34,823 nt of DNA. It comes from Opitutia bacterium. GTDB taxonomy: Bacteria > Verrucomicrobiota > Verrucomicrobiia > Opitutales > UBA953. Positions 1 through 8,943 of this stretch are shown in pieces. Each line of letters starts with the position of its first letter. Positions within the stretch are counted from its first letter, which is position 1. The notes beneath the pieces were generated by a model. The model was not told the origin of the DNA. It searched no databases and saw only the letters and a program-made list of their open reading frames with translations. Both the position numbers and the translations under genes were made by a program. The stretch is from assembly GCA_947455415.1 (NCBI GenBank), contig CANGNX010000005.1:1-34823 (forward strand). The letters are read 5' to 3'.

Positions 1-42
1 ACAGGTGCAGGCCTTCTTGGGGCTTGCACCTGTTGTTTTTTA
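1..42 (+). terminator. Rho-independent terminator of an upstream gene
   Basis: A 13-pair stem (bases 1-13 with 21-33, one G-T wobble) with a 7-base loop is followed by a T-rich run (TGTTGTTTTTTA). It sits before the first gene of the window on the plus strand, so it most likely ends a gene lying to the left. Confidence 0.8.
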
Positions 43-71
43 GGCTAACAAAGGGTCTTCTTACCTAACCT

Positions 72-854
72 ATGAAACACTCCCTCCACGCCCTCGCCCT
101 CGCTGTTTTCAGCATGGGCATCGCTCAAGCTCAGTCCGCTGCCCCTGCAGCCCCTGCTCCAGTCGCCGTTGCCGATCTCTCGGCTCGCGCCAGCTTCTCT
201 TGGTCTTCCAAGAATGTCGCACGCGGCAAAGAGCGCTCCAGCGAAGAAGGTCTCCTCCAATCGCAAGTCACCTTAGAGTACAGCATCCCTTCTTTCCAGG
301 GTGTTTCCATTTACGCTAGCGCTTACAGTGCGGATGCTTTTGAGCGCACTTACACCATCGGTGGTCGCACGGATTCTTCCGTTGGCACCTTCGACATCGG
401 TTACCAGCACTCCACTGCAACTGCTGCTGCGGTTGGAACGATTGCTTCAAAGGGCTACACCCTCATTGAGTCAGACAAGGAAATCTATGTTGGCGTTGTA
501 GCTAATAAGGATGTGGCCCTGCGCCCTTCCTTGTATGTTTACTACAGCACCGAGCTAAAGCAGACCAACGTTGTGATCTCCGGTCGTAAGGACTTCGTGG
601 GCGGCGAAATCGGTCTCCCTGGTTTCGACCTCTCCACTAAGGTGTATGCCGGCTCGGTTAACTCCTCGGCTTCGGATTACGAAACGACGAAGAACGCTTA
701 CCTCTATGTAGGTGCCTCGGTGGACGTGACCCGCACCATTGGTGCTGGCGCAATTGTTGGCGTAGGTGCTCATTATGCCTACAACACCGATGGTCAGACC
801 GATACCAAGGGTAGCACGACCTGGTATAAGGCTTACGCTAACTTCCGCTTCTAA
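72..854 (+). CDS. Secreted outer-membrane beta-barrel-like protein, function unknown
   Basis: A 260-residue protein with a clear signal peptide: basic start (MKH), hydrophobic stretch, and a likely signal peptidase I site after AQA near residue 20. A short Ala/Pro-rich linker follows. The mature part is made of alternating hydrophobic and polar residues, rich in Tyr, Ser, Gly and Thr, and ends in Phe (ANFRF), the usual last residue of outer-membrane barrels. Phrases such as FSWSSKNVARGKE near residue 42 resemble the TorF-like putative porin group, but I cannot confirm the family. It stands alone between two strong terminators, so it is probably a single-gene transcript. The bases just before the ATG are pyrimidine-rich and show no well-placed Shine-Dalgarno sequence. 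Confidence 0.75.
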   Translation: MKHSLHALALAVFSMGIAQAQSAAPAAPAPVAVADLSARASFSWSSKNVARGKERSSEEGLLQSQVTLEYSIPSFQGVSIYASAYSADAFERTYTIGGRTDSSVGTFDIGYQHSTATAAAVGTIASKGYTLIESDKEIYVGVVANKDVALRPSLYVYYSTELKQTNVVISGRKDFVGGEIGLPGFDLSTKVYAGSVNSSASDYETTKNAYLYVGASVDVTRTIGAGAIVGVGAHYAYNTDGQTDTKGSTTWYKAYANFRF

Positions 855-878
855 GCCTTAAAAAGCCTAGATTTCCTC

Positions 879-915
879 AGAAGGGCGTGACTTTGGTCAC
901 GCCCTTCTTGTTTTT
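879..915 (+). terminator. Rho-independent terminator of the beta-barrel gene
   Basis: A perfect 13-pair stem (879-891 with 896-908) with a 4-base loop, followed by TGTTTTT. It lies 25 bases after the stop codon of the beta-barrel gene. Confidence 0.92.
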
Positions 916-1001
916 ACGATTTAGAGGCTCGAACCCCCTATTTCGCCTCTTTGGGTGTTGACGGAGGGGTCCCAAGTCTCATTTTCCGACTTTCCCTCTT
1001 T
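916..1001 (+). promoter_or_regulatory. Leader region of rplM-rpsI with possible alternative stems
   Basis: This 86-base stretch between a terminator and the rplM start must hold the promoter or leader of the ribosomal protein operon. AGAGGC (923-928) can pair with GCCTCT (945-950), while the C-run inside that loop (933-939) can instead pair with AGGGGT (965-970), so the two structures compete. TTGACG at 958-963 resembles a -35 box but has only a poor -10 candidate (ATTTTC) 17 bases on. The last 25 bases before the ATG are almost pure pyrimidine, with no Shine-Dalgarno sequence. Confidence 0.3.
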
Positions 1002-1436
1002 ATGAAGACCACGCTAGCTAAGAACGTGCAGCTCAAGGACAAGACCTGGTACATCATCGATGCCAAGGATCAAGTTCTAGGCCGACTCGCTGTCAAAATT
1101 GCCAACGTCCTCCGTGGACGTCACAAGCCAACCTACACGCCCCACGTCGACACGGGTGATTACGTCATCGTAATCAACGCCGACAAGGTGCGCCTGACGG
1201 GTTCGAAAGAAACCGACAAGACTTACATGTTCTTCACCGGTTGGGTAGGCACTGCTTACCGCCGCACCGCTGCGGCGATGCGCGAGCGTCGTCCTGAGTT
1301 CCTCGTGAAGCACGCCGTTAAAGGCATGCTTCCAAAGAATCGTTTGGCGAATGACATGCTCTTAAAGCTCCGTGTTTACGCGGGTGAAAAGCATGATCAC
1401 GCGGCTTCGAATCCTGTTCCATTTCCAAAAATCTAA
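1002..1436 (+). CDS. rplM: 50S ribosomal protein L13
   Basis: A 144-residue protein, matching the usual L13 length of about 142. The typical start is present (KTTLAKN, then WYIIDAKDQVLGRLA), followed by LRGRHKPTYTPHVDTGDYV, the TGWVGTAYRRTAAAMRERRPE segment and AVKGMLPKNRL. L13 is an early-assembling protein of the large ribosomal subunit. I chose the ATG at 1002 because the reading frame stays open upstream to 951 but the extra 17 residues are not L13-like. It is followed by rpsI after 16 bases, the widely conserved rplM-rpsI pair, and the two are surely co-transcribed. There is no Shine-Dalgarno sequence before the start. Confidence 0.97.
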   Translation: MKTTLAKNVQLKDKTWYIIDAKDQVLGRLAVKIANVLRGRHKPTYTPHVDTGDYVIVINADKVRLTGSKETDKTYMFFTGWVGTAYRRTAAAMRERRPEFLVKHAVKGMLPKNRLANDMLLKLRVYAGEKHDHAASNPVPFPKI

Positions 1437-1452
1437 TTACTAAAACGTTTCA

Positions 1453-1854
1453 ATGAGCGCTGCTAAGTCCTCTCCTATTTCTGCTGTCGGTCGTCGTAAG
1501 ACGGCTTCGGCTCGTATCCGCATCACGCGTGGTACCGGTATGATTTCCATCAACGGAAAGACCATCGAAGAATACCTTTACACCGAAGCCCTCGTTAAGT
1601 CGGCCACGGCTCCTCTCCGCACCTCCGGTCTCGAAGGTCAGATTGACGTCGCGGTTAACGTTATCGGTGGCGGTCCTAACGGACAAGCTGGTGCGATTTC
1701 TCATGGTTTGGCTCGTGCCATCCAGAAGATGGATCCAGCCCTGCGTGCCCCTTTAAAGAAAGACGGTCTCCTCACCCGCGATGGTCGTATGCGCGAGCGT
1801 AAGAAGCCCGGTCGTCCTGGTGCCCGTAAGCGTTTCCAGTTCTCCAAGCGCTAA
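1453..1854 (+). CDS. rpsI: 30S ribosomal protein S9
   Basis: A 133-residue protein with the hallmarks of S9: AVGRRKTASARIRI near residue 11, GGGPNGQAGAISHGLARA near residue 72, and the basic tail ending KRFQFSKR. The last Lys-Arg reaches the P-site tRNA in known ribosomes. It is the second gene of the rplM-rpsI operon and is followed 27 bases later by a strong terminator, so the arginine cluster downstream has its own transcript or depends on read-through. Confidence 0.97.
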   Translation: MSAAKSSPISAVGRRKTASARIRITRGTGMISINGKTIEEYLYTEALVKSATAPLRTSGLEGQIDVAVNVIGGGPNGQAGAISHGLARAIQKMDPALRAPLKKDGLLTRDGRMRERKKPGRPGARKRFQFSKR

Positions 1855-1880
1855 ACCGCCTCTGGAAACAGGAACTATCA

Positions 1881-1907
1881 AGGCCCCGGCACCCCGGGGC
1901 TTTTTTA
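1881..1907 (+). terminator. Rho-independent terminator of rplM-rpsI
   Basis: A 7-pair GC-rich stem (1883-1889 with 1894-1900), extended by weaker outer pairs, with loop CACC and then a TTTTTT run. It directly follows the rpsI stop. Confidence 0.9.
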
Positions 1908-1965
1908 TTGCCCAGTTTTCTATGTCCAAGCGTCCAAACGTCGTTTAATCCTCTTTCATTCCGCT

Positions 1966-3015
1966 ATGTCCCAAACATTGACCAAAGTCGGTATTGTAGG
2001 CGCCTCGGGTTACACCGGGGAGGAGTTGGTGCGTGTCCTAGCCCAACACCCCAAGGTATCGCTCGCCGCCGTGTGTTCGCGGTCGTTGGCGGGCAAGTTG
2101 GTCGTGGACGAGTTACCGCGGTTGCGGGGACTGGTCGATGGCTCGCTGAAATTTTCTGCCTCATCGCCGGCCGAGTGTGCCGCATCCGATGTCGCCGTCT
2201 GGTTCTTGGCCTTACCTCACGGTGTCGCGACGGAGTATGCCGCGCCCTTGGTGGCGGCGGGTAAACAAGTCTTGGATCTCTCGGCGGATTTCCGGTTACG
2301 GAATCTGGATAATTATAAAAAATATTACGGACACGAGCACCCTGCGCCCGCGTTGGTGGCCCAAGCACGGTACGTGATTCCTGAATTACAAACCGATGCC
2401 GCGTGGAAATCGTCGAAACTCATTGCGTGCCCCGGTTGTTATCCCACGAGCATTCAGGTGCCAGTCGTGCCGCTTTTACGGGCTGGTTTATTGAAGCCCG
2501 AGCCTGGTCGGTTGATTATTAATTCTTACAGTGGTGTTTCGGGTGCGGGTAAAAAAGCCGATGTGAATTACCTTTTCTGTGAACGGGAGGGCTCGGTGAA
2601 AGCTTACGGCATTCCGGGTCACCGGCACATTGCGGAAATCGAAGAAGCTTTTTCGGCCGCGGCGGGTCAGTCCGTGGTCATTCAATTTAATCCGCACCTC
2701 GCGCCGATGCATCGGGGAATTGCGACCACGATTGTCGTGCCAGCGCCTGGTGTGACGGCGGCACAAGTCGAAGCCTGTTGGCAGAAGGCCTATGCCGATA
2801 AACCGTTTGTCTCGATTCTGAAATCGGGAGATTTCCCTGATACGGCACATGTCGCGAACACGAATCGGGTTTCGATTTCCGTCGTCGCCGATGCTCGGAC
2901 GGGAAATTTAATTATCACTTCGGTGATTGATAACCTTTTGAAAGGTGCGGGCGGACAAGCGGTACAGGCCCTAAACTTGATGATGGGTTGGGCTGAAACC
3001 ACAGGTTTACGCTAA
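1966..3015 (+). CDS. argC: N-acetyl-gamma-glutamyl-phosphate reductase
   Basis: Third step of arginine synthesis: NADPH-dependent reduction of N-acetylglutamyl phosphate to the semialdehyde. The 349-residue protein has the nucleotide-binding motif GASGYTG (residues 12-18), the catalytic cysteine in the CPGCYPT motif (Cys158) and the conserved GHRH (219-221) with the active-site His. Length is normal for the family (about 345). It opens a plus-strand arg cluster and is followed by argJ after 13 bases. No Shine-Dalgarno sequence is seen; the leader before the ATG is pyrimidine-rich. I see no clear ARG-box operator. Confidence 0.96.
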   Translation: MSQTLTKVGIVGASGYTGEELVRVLAQHPKVSLAAVCSRSLAGKLVVDELPRLRGLVDGSLKFSASSPAECAASDVAVWFLALPHGVATEYAAPLVAAGKQVLDLSADFRLRNLDNYKKYYGHEHPAPALVAQARYVIPELQTDAAWKSSKLIACPGCYPTSIQVPVVPLLRAGLLKPEPGRLIINSYSGVSGAGKKADVNYLFCEREGSVKAYGIPGHRHIAEIEEAFSAAAGQSVVIQFNPHLAPMHRGIATTIVVPAPGVTAAQVEACWQKAYADKPFVSILKSGDFPDTAHVANTNRVSISVVADARTGNLIITSVIDNLLKGAGGQAVQALNLMMGWAETTGLR

Positions 3016-3028
3016 GCGATTTTATCCA

Positions 3029-4258
3029 ATGGCTATTGAGTTTTTCAACGATTCACCTGGCATCACGGATGTCCCTGGCTTTCGCCTCGGTGCGAGCGGC
3101 TGCGACATTCGCAATAAGGGTTTAGAGCGGATGGACTTAGCTTTAATTGTAGCGGACCGACCCTGTGCAGCCGCGGGAGTCTTTACCACAAATGATGTTA
3201 AAGCTGCCCCTGTACGCTTTTGTCAGTCGGCCTTAATTGCTTCCAAGGGCATGGTCCGTGGCATTGTTGCCAACAGTGGCAATGCGAACGCCTGCACGTC
3301 GATGCAGGGCGATGAAGATGCTTTAGCGATGGCTAAATTGTCGGCCGCAGCAGTGGGTGCGCCGAATGAAACCTTCATGGTTTGTTCCACGGGTCGGATT
3401 GGTGAGCTCTTGCCGATGAAAAAAGTCGCAGCTGGAATTGCCCAAGCTGCTCAGCGTTTGTCGCGTGATTCAGCCGAAGGCATGCGGGCAGCGGAGGCGA
3501 TTTTAACTTCTGATACCAGGCCCAAAACCGCTACGGCGTGTTTTAATTGGCAGGGCAAAAAAATCTCCGTGGCTGGTTTTGCCAAAGGCGCGGGCATGAT
3601 TGAGCCTAATATGGCGACCATGTTGGCTTTTGTGGCCACGGATATTTCTGCCTCACCTGAATTTCTTAAAGCGGCCCTAAAGTCGGCCACCGATCAATCC
3701 TTTAACTGCGTCAGTGTCGATGGCGACATGTCGACCAACGACACGGTCATCTTGCTCGCATCGGGAGCATCGGGTGTGGGGGTGGATGCGTCGGCCGACG
3801 GTGCGCTGCAAAAACTTTTCCAAGAAGCTTTGGATAAAATCTGTTTTGCCTTGGCCGAGAAGATTGTCGGCGATGGCGAAAAAATCACGAAGGTCGTCGC
3901 GGTTGAAGTTGAGGGCGCACGTCAACGGGCGGACGCTGAAAAAATTGCCCGAGCCATTGGCAATTCACTTTTGGTGAAGTCATCCTGGTTTGGTGAAGAC
4001 CCGAATTGGGGTCGGCTGGCCGATGCTGCGGGCTACGCTCGAACGGGTCTCGATGAGGCCAAGTTGGATATTCATTATGAAGACGTCCCGGCTGTCCTGG
4101 CGGGCAAGCCGTTGCCTGAAAATAAGCCACGCTGGAAGGAAATCGTGAAAGCCCGTCAGTTCCGGGTGCGGATTAATCTGAACCTCGGTTCGGCTAAGTT
4201 TAGGCTCTTGGCTTCGGATCTGACGGACGGGTATGTGAATTACAACAAGAGTGAGTAA
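3029..4258 (+). CDS. argJ: Glutamate N-acetyltransferase / ornithine acetyltransferase
   Basis: ArgJ recycles the acetyl group from N-acetylornithine to glutamate, and in bifunctional forms can also use acetyl-CoA for the first step. The 409-residue protein carries the self-cleavage and active-site motif [14 protein letters not shown] (residues 186-199). The chain is expected to split before Thr197, the nucleophile, giving alpha and beta subunits. NSGNANACT (82-90) and the ending VNYNKSE also fit. Its presence means the acetyl cycle is used, so no separate argE is needed. Whether it is mono- or bifunctional cannot be told from sequence alone. It is probably co-transcribed with argC. Confidence 0.95.
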   Translation: MAIEFFNDSPGITDVPGFRLGASGCDIRNKGLERMDLALIVADRPCAAAGVFTTNDVKAAPVRFCQSALIASKGMVRGIVANSGNANACTSMQGDEDALAMAKLSAAAVGAPNETFMVCSTGRIGELLPMKKVAAGIAQAAQRLSRDSAEGMRAAEAILTSDTRPKTATACFNWQGKKISVAGFAKGAGMIEPNMATMLAFVATDISASPEFLKAALKSATDQSFNCVSVDGDMSTNDTVILLASGASGVGVDASADGALQKLFQEALDKICFALAEKIVGDGEKITKVVAVEVEGARQRADAEKIARAIGNSLLVKSSWFGEDPNWGRLADAAGYARTGLDEAKLDIHYEDVPAVLAGKPLPENKPRWKEIVKARQFRVRINLNLGSAKFRLLASDLTDGYVNYNKSE

Positions 4259-4314
4259 TTGCATTTTCCGTTTGCACGTCTGCCCGCACCTCTGACACTG
4301 CTTTTCTGACTGTA

Positions 4315-5199
4315 ATGAGTACTCCCGCTGCTGCGCTTAAAGCCGAAGTTCTTCTCGAGGCCCTGCCTTATATCCAAAAATTCCGTGGCTCAACCTTCGT
4401 GGTTAAATACGGCGGAAGCTTCATGGATGATCCGAACCCGGAAGGTCGAGATCGGGTCGCGACAGATATCGCTTTCTTGGCGGCCGTAGGCATCCAAGTT
4501 GTGGTCGTACATGGTGGCGGCAAGGCCATCACGCGTGCGATGGATGGCGCGGGCATTAAATCGGAATTCCGTGGTGGTATGCGCGTGACGGATGCCTCGA
4601 CCGTGAAGATTGTGGAACAAACGTTGAACGTCGAAATCAACGGTCAGATTTGTAATTCATTACGAGCACGCGGTGCGAATCCTTTGGGCATGCCTGGTAA
4701 TCACGTGAACCTTTGCGAAAAACTTTTCGGTGCGGATGACGACGGCAACCCCGTCGATATTGGTTACGTAGGCGATATCAAATTTGTGAAAGCGAAGCTG
4801 ATCAAAAAAGCTTTGGCCGATGGCTTTTTGCCCGTCGTTTCACCGATTGCACTCGATGCGGATGACCAGCCTTACAATACCAACGCCGATGTGGCTGCCG
4901 CCGCGGTGGCGGATTCATTGCGTGCACGCCGCCTGATTTTTATGAGCGATGTGCCGGGTCTTCTGGCTAATCCCGCTGATCCTGCTTCGTTAATTACGAC
5001 CTTAAAGGTCAGTGAAGTCGATGAACTCAAGCGCAAGGGTGTGATTGCCGGTGGCATGATTCCCAAGGTCGACAGCGCTGTGAAAGCCCTGAAAGAGGGC
5101 GTACGTCGCGTACACTTTATTGACGGTCGGGTGCCCCACTCACTGTTACTCGAAGTCTTTACCGATAAAGGTATCGGTACGGAAATCATCCATGGCTAA
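4315..5199 (+). CDS. argB: Acetylglutamate kinase
   Basis: Phosphorylates N-acetylglutamate, usually the committed and arginine-inhibited step. The 294-residue protein has KYGG (31-34) and HGGGK (66-70), which bind ATP phosphates, then [13 protein letters not shown] near residue 103, and [14 protein letters not shown] near the C-terminus. An N-terminal extension of about 20 residues before the amino-acid kinase fold resembles the helix found in arginine-sensitive hexameric forms, so feedback inhibition is plausible (inference). A 56-base gap separates it from argJ. Its stop overlaps the argD start (TAATG), so the two are translationally coupled. Confidence 0.95.
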   Translation: MSTPAAALKAEVLLEALPYIQKFRGSTFVVKYGGSFMDDPNPEGRDRVATDIAFLAAVGIQVVVVHGGGKAITRAMDGAGIKSEFRGGMRVTDASTVKIVEQTLNVEINGQICNSLRARGANPLGMPGNHVNLCEKLFGADDDGNPVDIGYVGDIKFVKAKLIKKALADGFLPVVSPIALDADDQPYNTNADVAAAAVADSLRARRLIFMSDVPGLLANPADPASLITTLKVSEVDELKRKGVIAGGMIPKVDSAVKALKEGVRRVHFIDGRVPHSLLLEVFTDKGIGTEIIHG

Positions 5200-6425
5200 T
5201 GAGTGAGTCGTCGCATCATTCGGACGAGACTGCGGCATTGTACGCACGCCACATTGCGCACAACTATGCCACGCCGGCGATTTCGCTGGTTCGCGGCGAG
5301 GGTACATGGGTTTGGGATTCCAATGGTAAAAAGTATTTAGATTTTGCTTCCGGCATTGCCGTCAACGCAATCGGACACGCCCATCCAACGTGGGTGAAGC
5401 GCGTCGCCGCCCAGGCGGGCAAGCTCGTGCATGTCAGCAATCTTTATCGGAATGAGCCGCAAGGTCGTTTGGCGGCAACGCTGGCCAACTACTGTGGGGC
5501 TGGACGGGTTTTATTTTGTAACAGTGGAGCGGAAGCGAACGAGGCATTGCTGAAATTAGCACGGCTGCACGGAAAGAAAAAATCCGGCGTTGAAGGTCAG
5601 TGCATTGGCGTCGTGGTAGCAGAGCGCGCGTTTCACGGTCGCACCTTTGGTGGGATGTCGGCCACGCCGCAGGAAAAAATTCAAAATGGTTTCCGCCCTT
5701 TATTGTCGGGTTTTTCTTCAGCCCCGCTGAATGATATTAAGGCCTGGGATAAGGCGATTAGTGCCACTGAAACCGCGGCCGTCTTACTCGAGACGATTCA
5801 AGGTGAGGGTGGTATCTTTACGGCGGACCCCGCTTTCTTGCGCGAACTACAGGCGATTTGTAAGGCGCGTAATGTTCTATTTTTAATTGATGAGATCCAG
5901 TGCGGCATTGGACGTACGGGGAAATTCTTTGCTTACGAATATGCCGGCGTGAAGCCCGATGCGATTGCGATGGCGAAGGGACTTGGGGGCGGTTTCCCCA
6001 TTGGCGCTATTTGGATGGCACCGCCGCACGATGAACTTTTTCAGCCTGGTTCACATGGAACAACTTTTGGTGGCGGGGCACTCGCGGCCACTGCCGCTCT
6101 GGCGGTCCTCGAAGTCATCGAGCAAGAAAAACTCTTAGCTAAAGTCTTTGACCGGTCGCCCGCTTGGCATGAGGCCCTTAAAGGCTTAGCGAAAAAATAC
6201 CCGGCTCTCATTAAAGAAGTCCGTGGCCTTGGTTACATGGCAGGTGTGGCCATGAATGTGGATCCCGTACCAGTAGTCGCCGCGTTGCGCGAAGCTGGTT
6301 TGCTGGCAGTACCTGCTAGTGGAATCGCCATTCGCCTCTTGCCTCCGCTGAATGCTTCGGTGGCCGAGCTCGCTGCCAGTGTCGAAATTTTTGATCGGGT
6401 CTTGGCCGGCATTAAAACCGCTTAA
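5199..6425 (+). CDS. argD: Acetylornithine aminotransferase
   Basis: A PLP-dependent class III aminotransferase converting N-acetylglutamate semialdehyde to N-acetylornithine. The 408-residue protein shows NSGAEANEAL (108-117), IDEIQCGIGRTG (230-241) with the PLP-contacting Asp231, and the Schiff-base Lys260 in AMAKGLGGGFPIGA. The ATG overlaps the last base of the argB stop codon, implying coupled translation. Other class III aminotransferases act on ornithine, succinylornithine or GABA, but the setting inside the arg cluster makes ArgD by far the best call. Confidence 0.94.
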   Translation: MSESSHHSDETAALYARHIAHNYATPAISLVRGEGTWVWDSNGKKYLDFASGIAVNAIGHAHPTWVKRVAAQAGKLVHVSNLYRNEPQGRLAATLANYCGAGRVLFCNSGAEANEALLKLARLHGKKKSGVEGQCIGVVVAERAFHGRTFGGMSATPQEKIQNGFRPLLSGFSSAPLNDIKAWDKAISATETAAVLLETIQGEGGIFTADPAFLRELQAICKARNVLFLIDEIQCGIGRTGKFFAYEYAGVKPDAIAMAKGLGGGFPIGAIWMAPPHDELFQPGSHGTTFGGGALAATAALAVLEVIEQEKLLAKVFDRSPAWHEALKGLAKKYPALIKEVRGLGYMAGVAMNVDPVPVVAALREAGLLAVPASGIAIRLLPPLNASVAELAASVEIFDRVLAGIKTA

Positions 6426-6494
6426 ACGTCCAATTTAGGCACTATTTTCCTCTGTCCAAAAGCTGTTTGGTAGTTATTTTCAACTTTTCCTTTC

Positions 6495-7442
6495 ATGCGT
6501 CACTTCCTCAAAGAGACCGATTTAACCGTCGCCGAAACCGCTTCGGTGTTCGCCCATGCGGCGGCACTGAAGGCAGGGCGGGGGAAGGATGTATCGAATG
6601 CGTTGGCCCGTCAGTCCTGGGGCTTACTCTTTTTTAAGAAGAGCACGCGGACGCGCGTATCTTTTCAAGTCGGCGTTCATGAGCTCGGCGGCTTGCCCGT
6701 CATGCTCAATGCGGACGACATGCAAATCTCGCGTGGCGAAACGGTGGCCGATACTGCCAAAGTACTTTCGCGTTACCTGCACGGCATGGTGATTCGTTGT
6801 CACGAGCATACCTTGCTCGAAGATTTTGCGAAGTGCGGCACGATGCCCGTCGTCAATGCACTCTCTGATTTTTTACACCCCTGTCAGTTCATGACCGATA
6901 TGTTCACGCTTGCTGAGCGTTGGTCGAAGGGAAAGCCCGAGCATTATGCGGCTTCGCTGAAAGGACGGAAGATCGCGTTTCTCGGTGACACTGCGTGCAA
7001 TATGGCTAACTCCTTTGTGTTGGGCGGTGCGGCACTCGGAATTGAAATCGCATTGGCTGGACCTAAGGGCTACGAGCCCTCGGCCGAAATTCGTGAACAG
7101 CTGAAGCGCGATGGCTTGAAGGAGACTTTTACTTTTACAACGGACGCCGCAACGGCGGTCAAGGGTGCCGACATGGTTTACACTGATGTGTGGGTCAGCA
7201 TGGGCATGGAAGCCGAGAAGGCCGAACGCCTGAAGACCATGCAGCCTTATCAGGTTAATGCGGCCTTAATGAAGCATGCGAAGCCCGACGCCTATTTCAT
7301 GCACTGCCTGCCCGCGCATCCCGGTGAAGAAGTTTCAGCGGATGTATTGGCAAGTCCGCAGAGCATTATTTTTGATCAAGCGGAGAACCGTCTACACGTG
7401 CAGAAGGCCATCCTCGCTTTCCTGACGGGCACTGCCCGCTAA
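6495..7442 (+). CDS. argF: Ornithine carbamoyltransferase
   Basis: Makes citrulline from ornithine and carbamoyl phosphate. The 315-residue protein has the carbamoyl-phosphate motif STRTR (50-54), HPCQ (128-131) and HCLPAH (270-275); DVWVSMGME (231-239) is the conserved ornithine-side SMG loop. The residue after HCLPAH is Pro, where many bacterial enzymes have Arg, but this position varies in the family. Acetylornithine and succinylornithine carbamoyltransferases are alternatives; with argJ present upstream to release free ornithine, the ordinary enzyme is expected. A 69-base gap before it, with a T-rich leader, could hold a promoter. Confidence 0.94.
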   Translation: MRHFLKETDLTVAETASVFAHAAALKAGRGKDVSNALARQSWGLLFFKKSTRTRVSFQVGVHELGGLPVMLNADDMQISRGETVADTAKVLSRYLHGMVIRCHEHTLLEDFAKCGTMPVVNALSDFLHPCQFMTDMFTLAERWSKGKPEHYAASLKGRKIAFLGDTACNMANSFVLGGAALGIEIALAGPKGYEPSAEIREQLKRDGLKETFTFTTDAATAVKGADMVYTDVWVSMGMEAEKAERLKTMQPYQVNAALMKHAKPDAYFMHCLPAHPGEEVSADVLASPQSIIFDQAENRLHVQKAILAFLTGTAR

Positions 7443-7460
7443 ATATTTTTTATTATACTC

Positions 7461-8717
7461 ATGAGCAAAAAGAAGAAAATCGTTCTCGCCTATTCGGGCG
7501 GCCTCGACACCTCCGTCCTCCTTTCTTGGATCAAGGATAAGCACCAAGCTGAGATGATCGCCTTTTGTGCGGACATCGGACAGGAAGATGAATTGAAGGG
7601 CTTGAAACAGAAGGCACTTAAGACCGGCGCCTCGAAGTTGTACATCGATGACCTCCAAGCTGAGTTCGCCCGCGATTTTATTTTCCCGATGATGCAAGCG
7701 GGAGCCCTTTATGAAGGACAGTATTACCTCGGTACTTCGATTGCCCGACCTCTCATTGCTAAACGCATGGTGGAGATTGCCCGTAAAGAAGGCGCCACCG
7801 CGATTGCACACGGTGCGACCGGTAAGGGTAACGATCAGGTGCGCTTTGAGCTCACCTGTGCTGCTTTAGCACCTGATTTGGAAATCATCGCCCCCTGGCG
7901 CGATGAAAGTTTCCGCAGCGATTTCCCCGGCCGTGCGGAGATGATTGCTTACTGTGCGAAGAATAAGATTCCCGTCGAAGCCAGTGCGAAAAAGCCCTAT
8001 TCATCGGATCGCAATCTCTTACACATCTCCTACGAGGCGGGTATTTTAGAAGACCCATGGATGGATGCGTTCGCCCCTGCCAATAAAGCGATGTTTAAGC
8101 TTTCGGTGGCACCTGAAGATGCGCCGAACAAAGCGGAGTATGTTGAATTAGAATTCCGTCAGGGTGATTGCATTGCGGTTAACGGCAAGAAATTGAGCCC
8201 CCTCGAAGTCATGCGCACGCTGAATAAGATTGGTGGCCGTCATGGCGTGGGTCGTGTCGACATGGTGGAGAATCGTTTCGTCGGCATGAAGAGTCGCGGT
8301 GTTTACGAAACCCCTGGTGGCACCATTTTGCACTTTGCTCACCGCCAAATCGAGTCGCTCACCATGGATCGTGAAGTCATGCACTTGCGCGATTCTCTCG
8401 TTCCACGTTACGCCACTCTGGTTTACAATGGTTTCTGGTACGCACCGGAGCGTTTGGCTTTGCAGGCACTCATCACCGAGTCCCAGCGTAACGTCACGGG
8501 CACGGTGCGCGTGAAATTGTATAAGGGTGGAGTTTATGTGGCCGGACGAAAGAGCCCGCGCTCCCTTTATAATCCGCATATTGCGACCATGGAGGCGGAC
8601 CCCACCAAGGCTTACAATCAGAACGACGCTACGGGCTTCATTCGCCTCAATGGTTTGCGCCTGCGCGTGAACTCAAAGGTCAATGGCGTGCAGAACCTCA
8701 GTAAGACTGTTCGCTAA
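7461..8717 (+). CDS. argG: Argininosuccinate synthase
   Basis: ATP-dependent joining of citrulline and aspartate. The 418-residue protein begins with the PP-loop YSGGLDTS (11-18) after KKKKIVLA, and has [13 protein letters not shown] near residue 117 and [11 protein letters not shown] near residue 190, all typical of class I ArgG. It is last in the cluster and is followed by a terminator. The next enzyme, argininosuccinate lyase (argH), is not in this window. The start ATG follows an AT-rich leader (TTTTTTATTATACTC) with no Shine-Dalgarno sequence. Confidence 0.96.
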   Translation: MSKKKKIVLAYSGGLDTSVLLSWIKDKHQAEMIAFCADIGQEDELKGLKQKALKTGASKLYIDDLQAEFARDFIFPMMQAGALYEGQYYLGTSIARPLIAKRMVEIARKEGATAIAHGATGKGNDQVRFELTCAALAPDLEIIAPWRDESFRSDFPGRAEMIAYCAKNKIPVEASAKKPYSSDRNLLHISYEAGILEDPWMDAFAPANKAMFKLSVAPEDAPNKAEYVELEFRQGDCIAVNGKKLSPLEVMRTLNKIGGRHGVGRVDMVENRFVGMKSRGVYETPGGTILHFAHRQIESLTMDREVMHLRDSLVPRYATLVYNGFWYAPERLALQALITESQRNVTGTVRVKLYKGGVYVAGRKSPRSLYNPHIATMEADPTKAYNQNDATGFIRLNGLRLRVNSKVNGVQNLSKTVR

Positions 8718-8733
8718 GACTTAACCCAAGTAT

Positions 8734-8767
8734 AAAAAAGGCGTCCGATGGACGCCTTTTTTGTTTT
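8734..8767 (+). terminator. Terminator of the arg cluster (possibly bidirectional)
   Basis: GGCGTCC (8740-8746) pairs with GGACGCC (8750-8756) around a 3-base loop, flanked by A6 on the left and T6 on the right. The A-run lets it act in both directions, so it may also stop transcription from the minus-strand tRNA-Cys, which lies just to its right. Confidence 0.92.
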
Positions 8768-8771
8768 AAAT

Positions 8772-8846
8772 TGGAGGCGCGGGTCGGAATTGAACCGACG
8801 CATGGGGCTTTTGCAGAGCCCGGCCTTACCACTTGGCTACCGCGCC
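8772..8846 (-). tRNA. tRNA-Cys (anticodon GCA)
   Basis: Read on the minus strand: 7-pair acceptor GGCGCGG/CCGCGCC, anticodon stem GGGCT/AGCCC with loop CTGCAAA giving anticodon GCA, T-arm GTCGG-TTCAATT-CCGAC, discriminator U73 (the known identity base for tRNA-Cys) and an encoded CCA end. Total 75 bases. It sits between the arg terminator and ispF and is transcribed against its neighbours. Confidence 0.95.
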
Positions 8847-8943
8847 TAACGTTGACTGGGGGCAATCCTGACTCGCCCCACCTTTCTTTCAAGGGTTTTA
8901 TGCATGGGCTTTCCTTTCCCTAAATACCCTGTAAATAAGGGGT

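Noticed and set aside
951-1001. Longer L13 start at 951
   Set aside because: The extra 17 residues are unlike any L13 N-terminus and lie in the leader region.
1964-2368. Arg/Pro-rich minus-strand open frame opposite argC
   Set aside because: It is a shadow of the argC codon pattern, with no start signal or domain; similar antisense frames elsewhere in the window were dismissed for the same reason.
6495-7442. Acetylornithine or succinylornithine carbamoyltransferase instead of ArgF
   Set aside because: argJ in the same cluster produces free ornithine, and the STRTR, HPCQ and HCLPAH motifs with the SMG loop match ordinary ornithine carbamoyltransferase.
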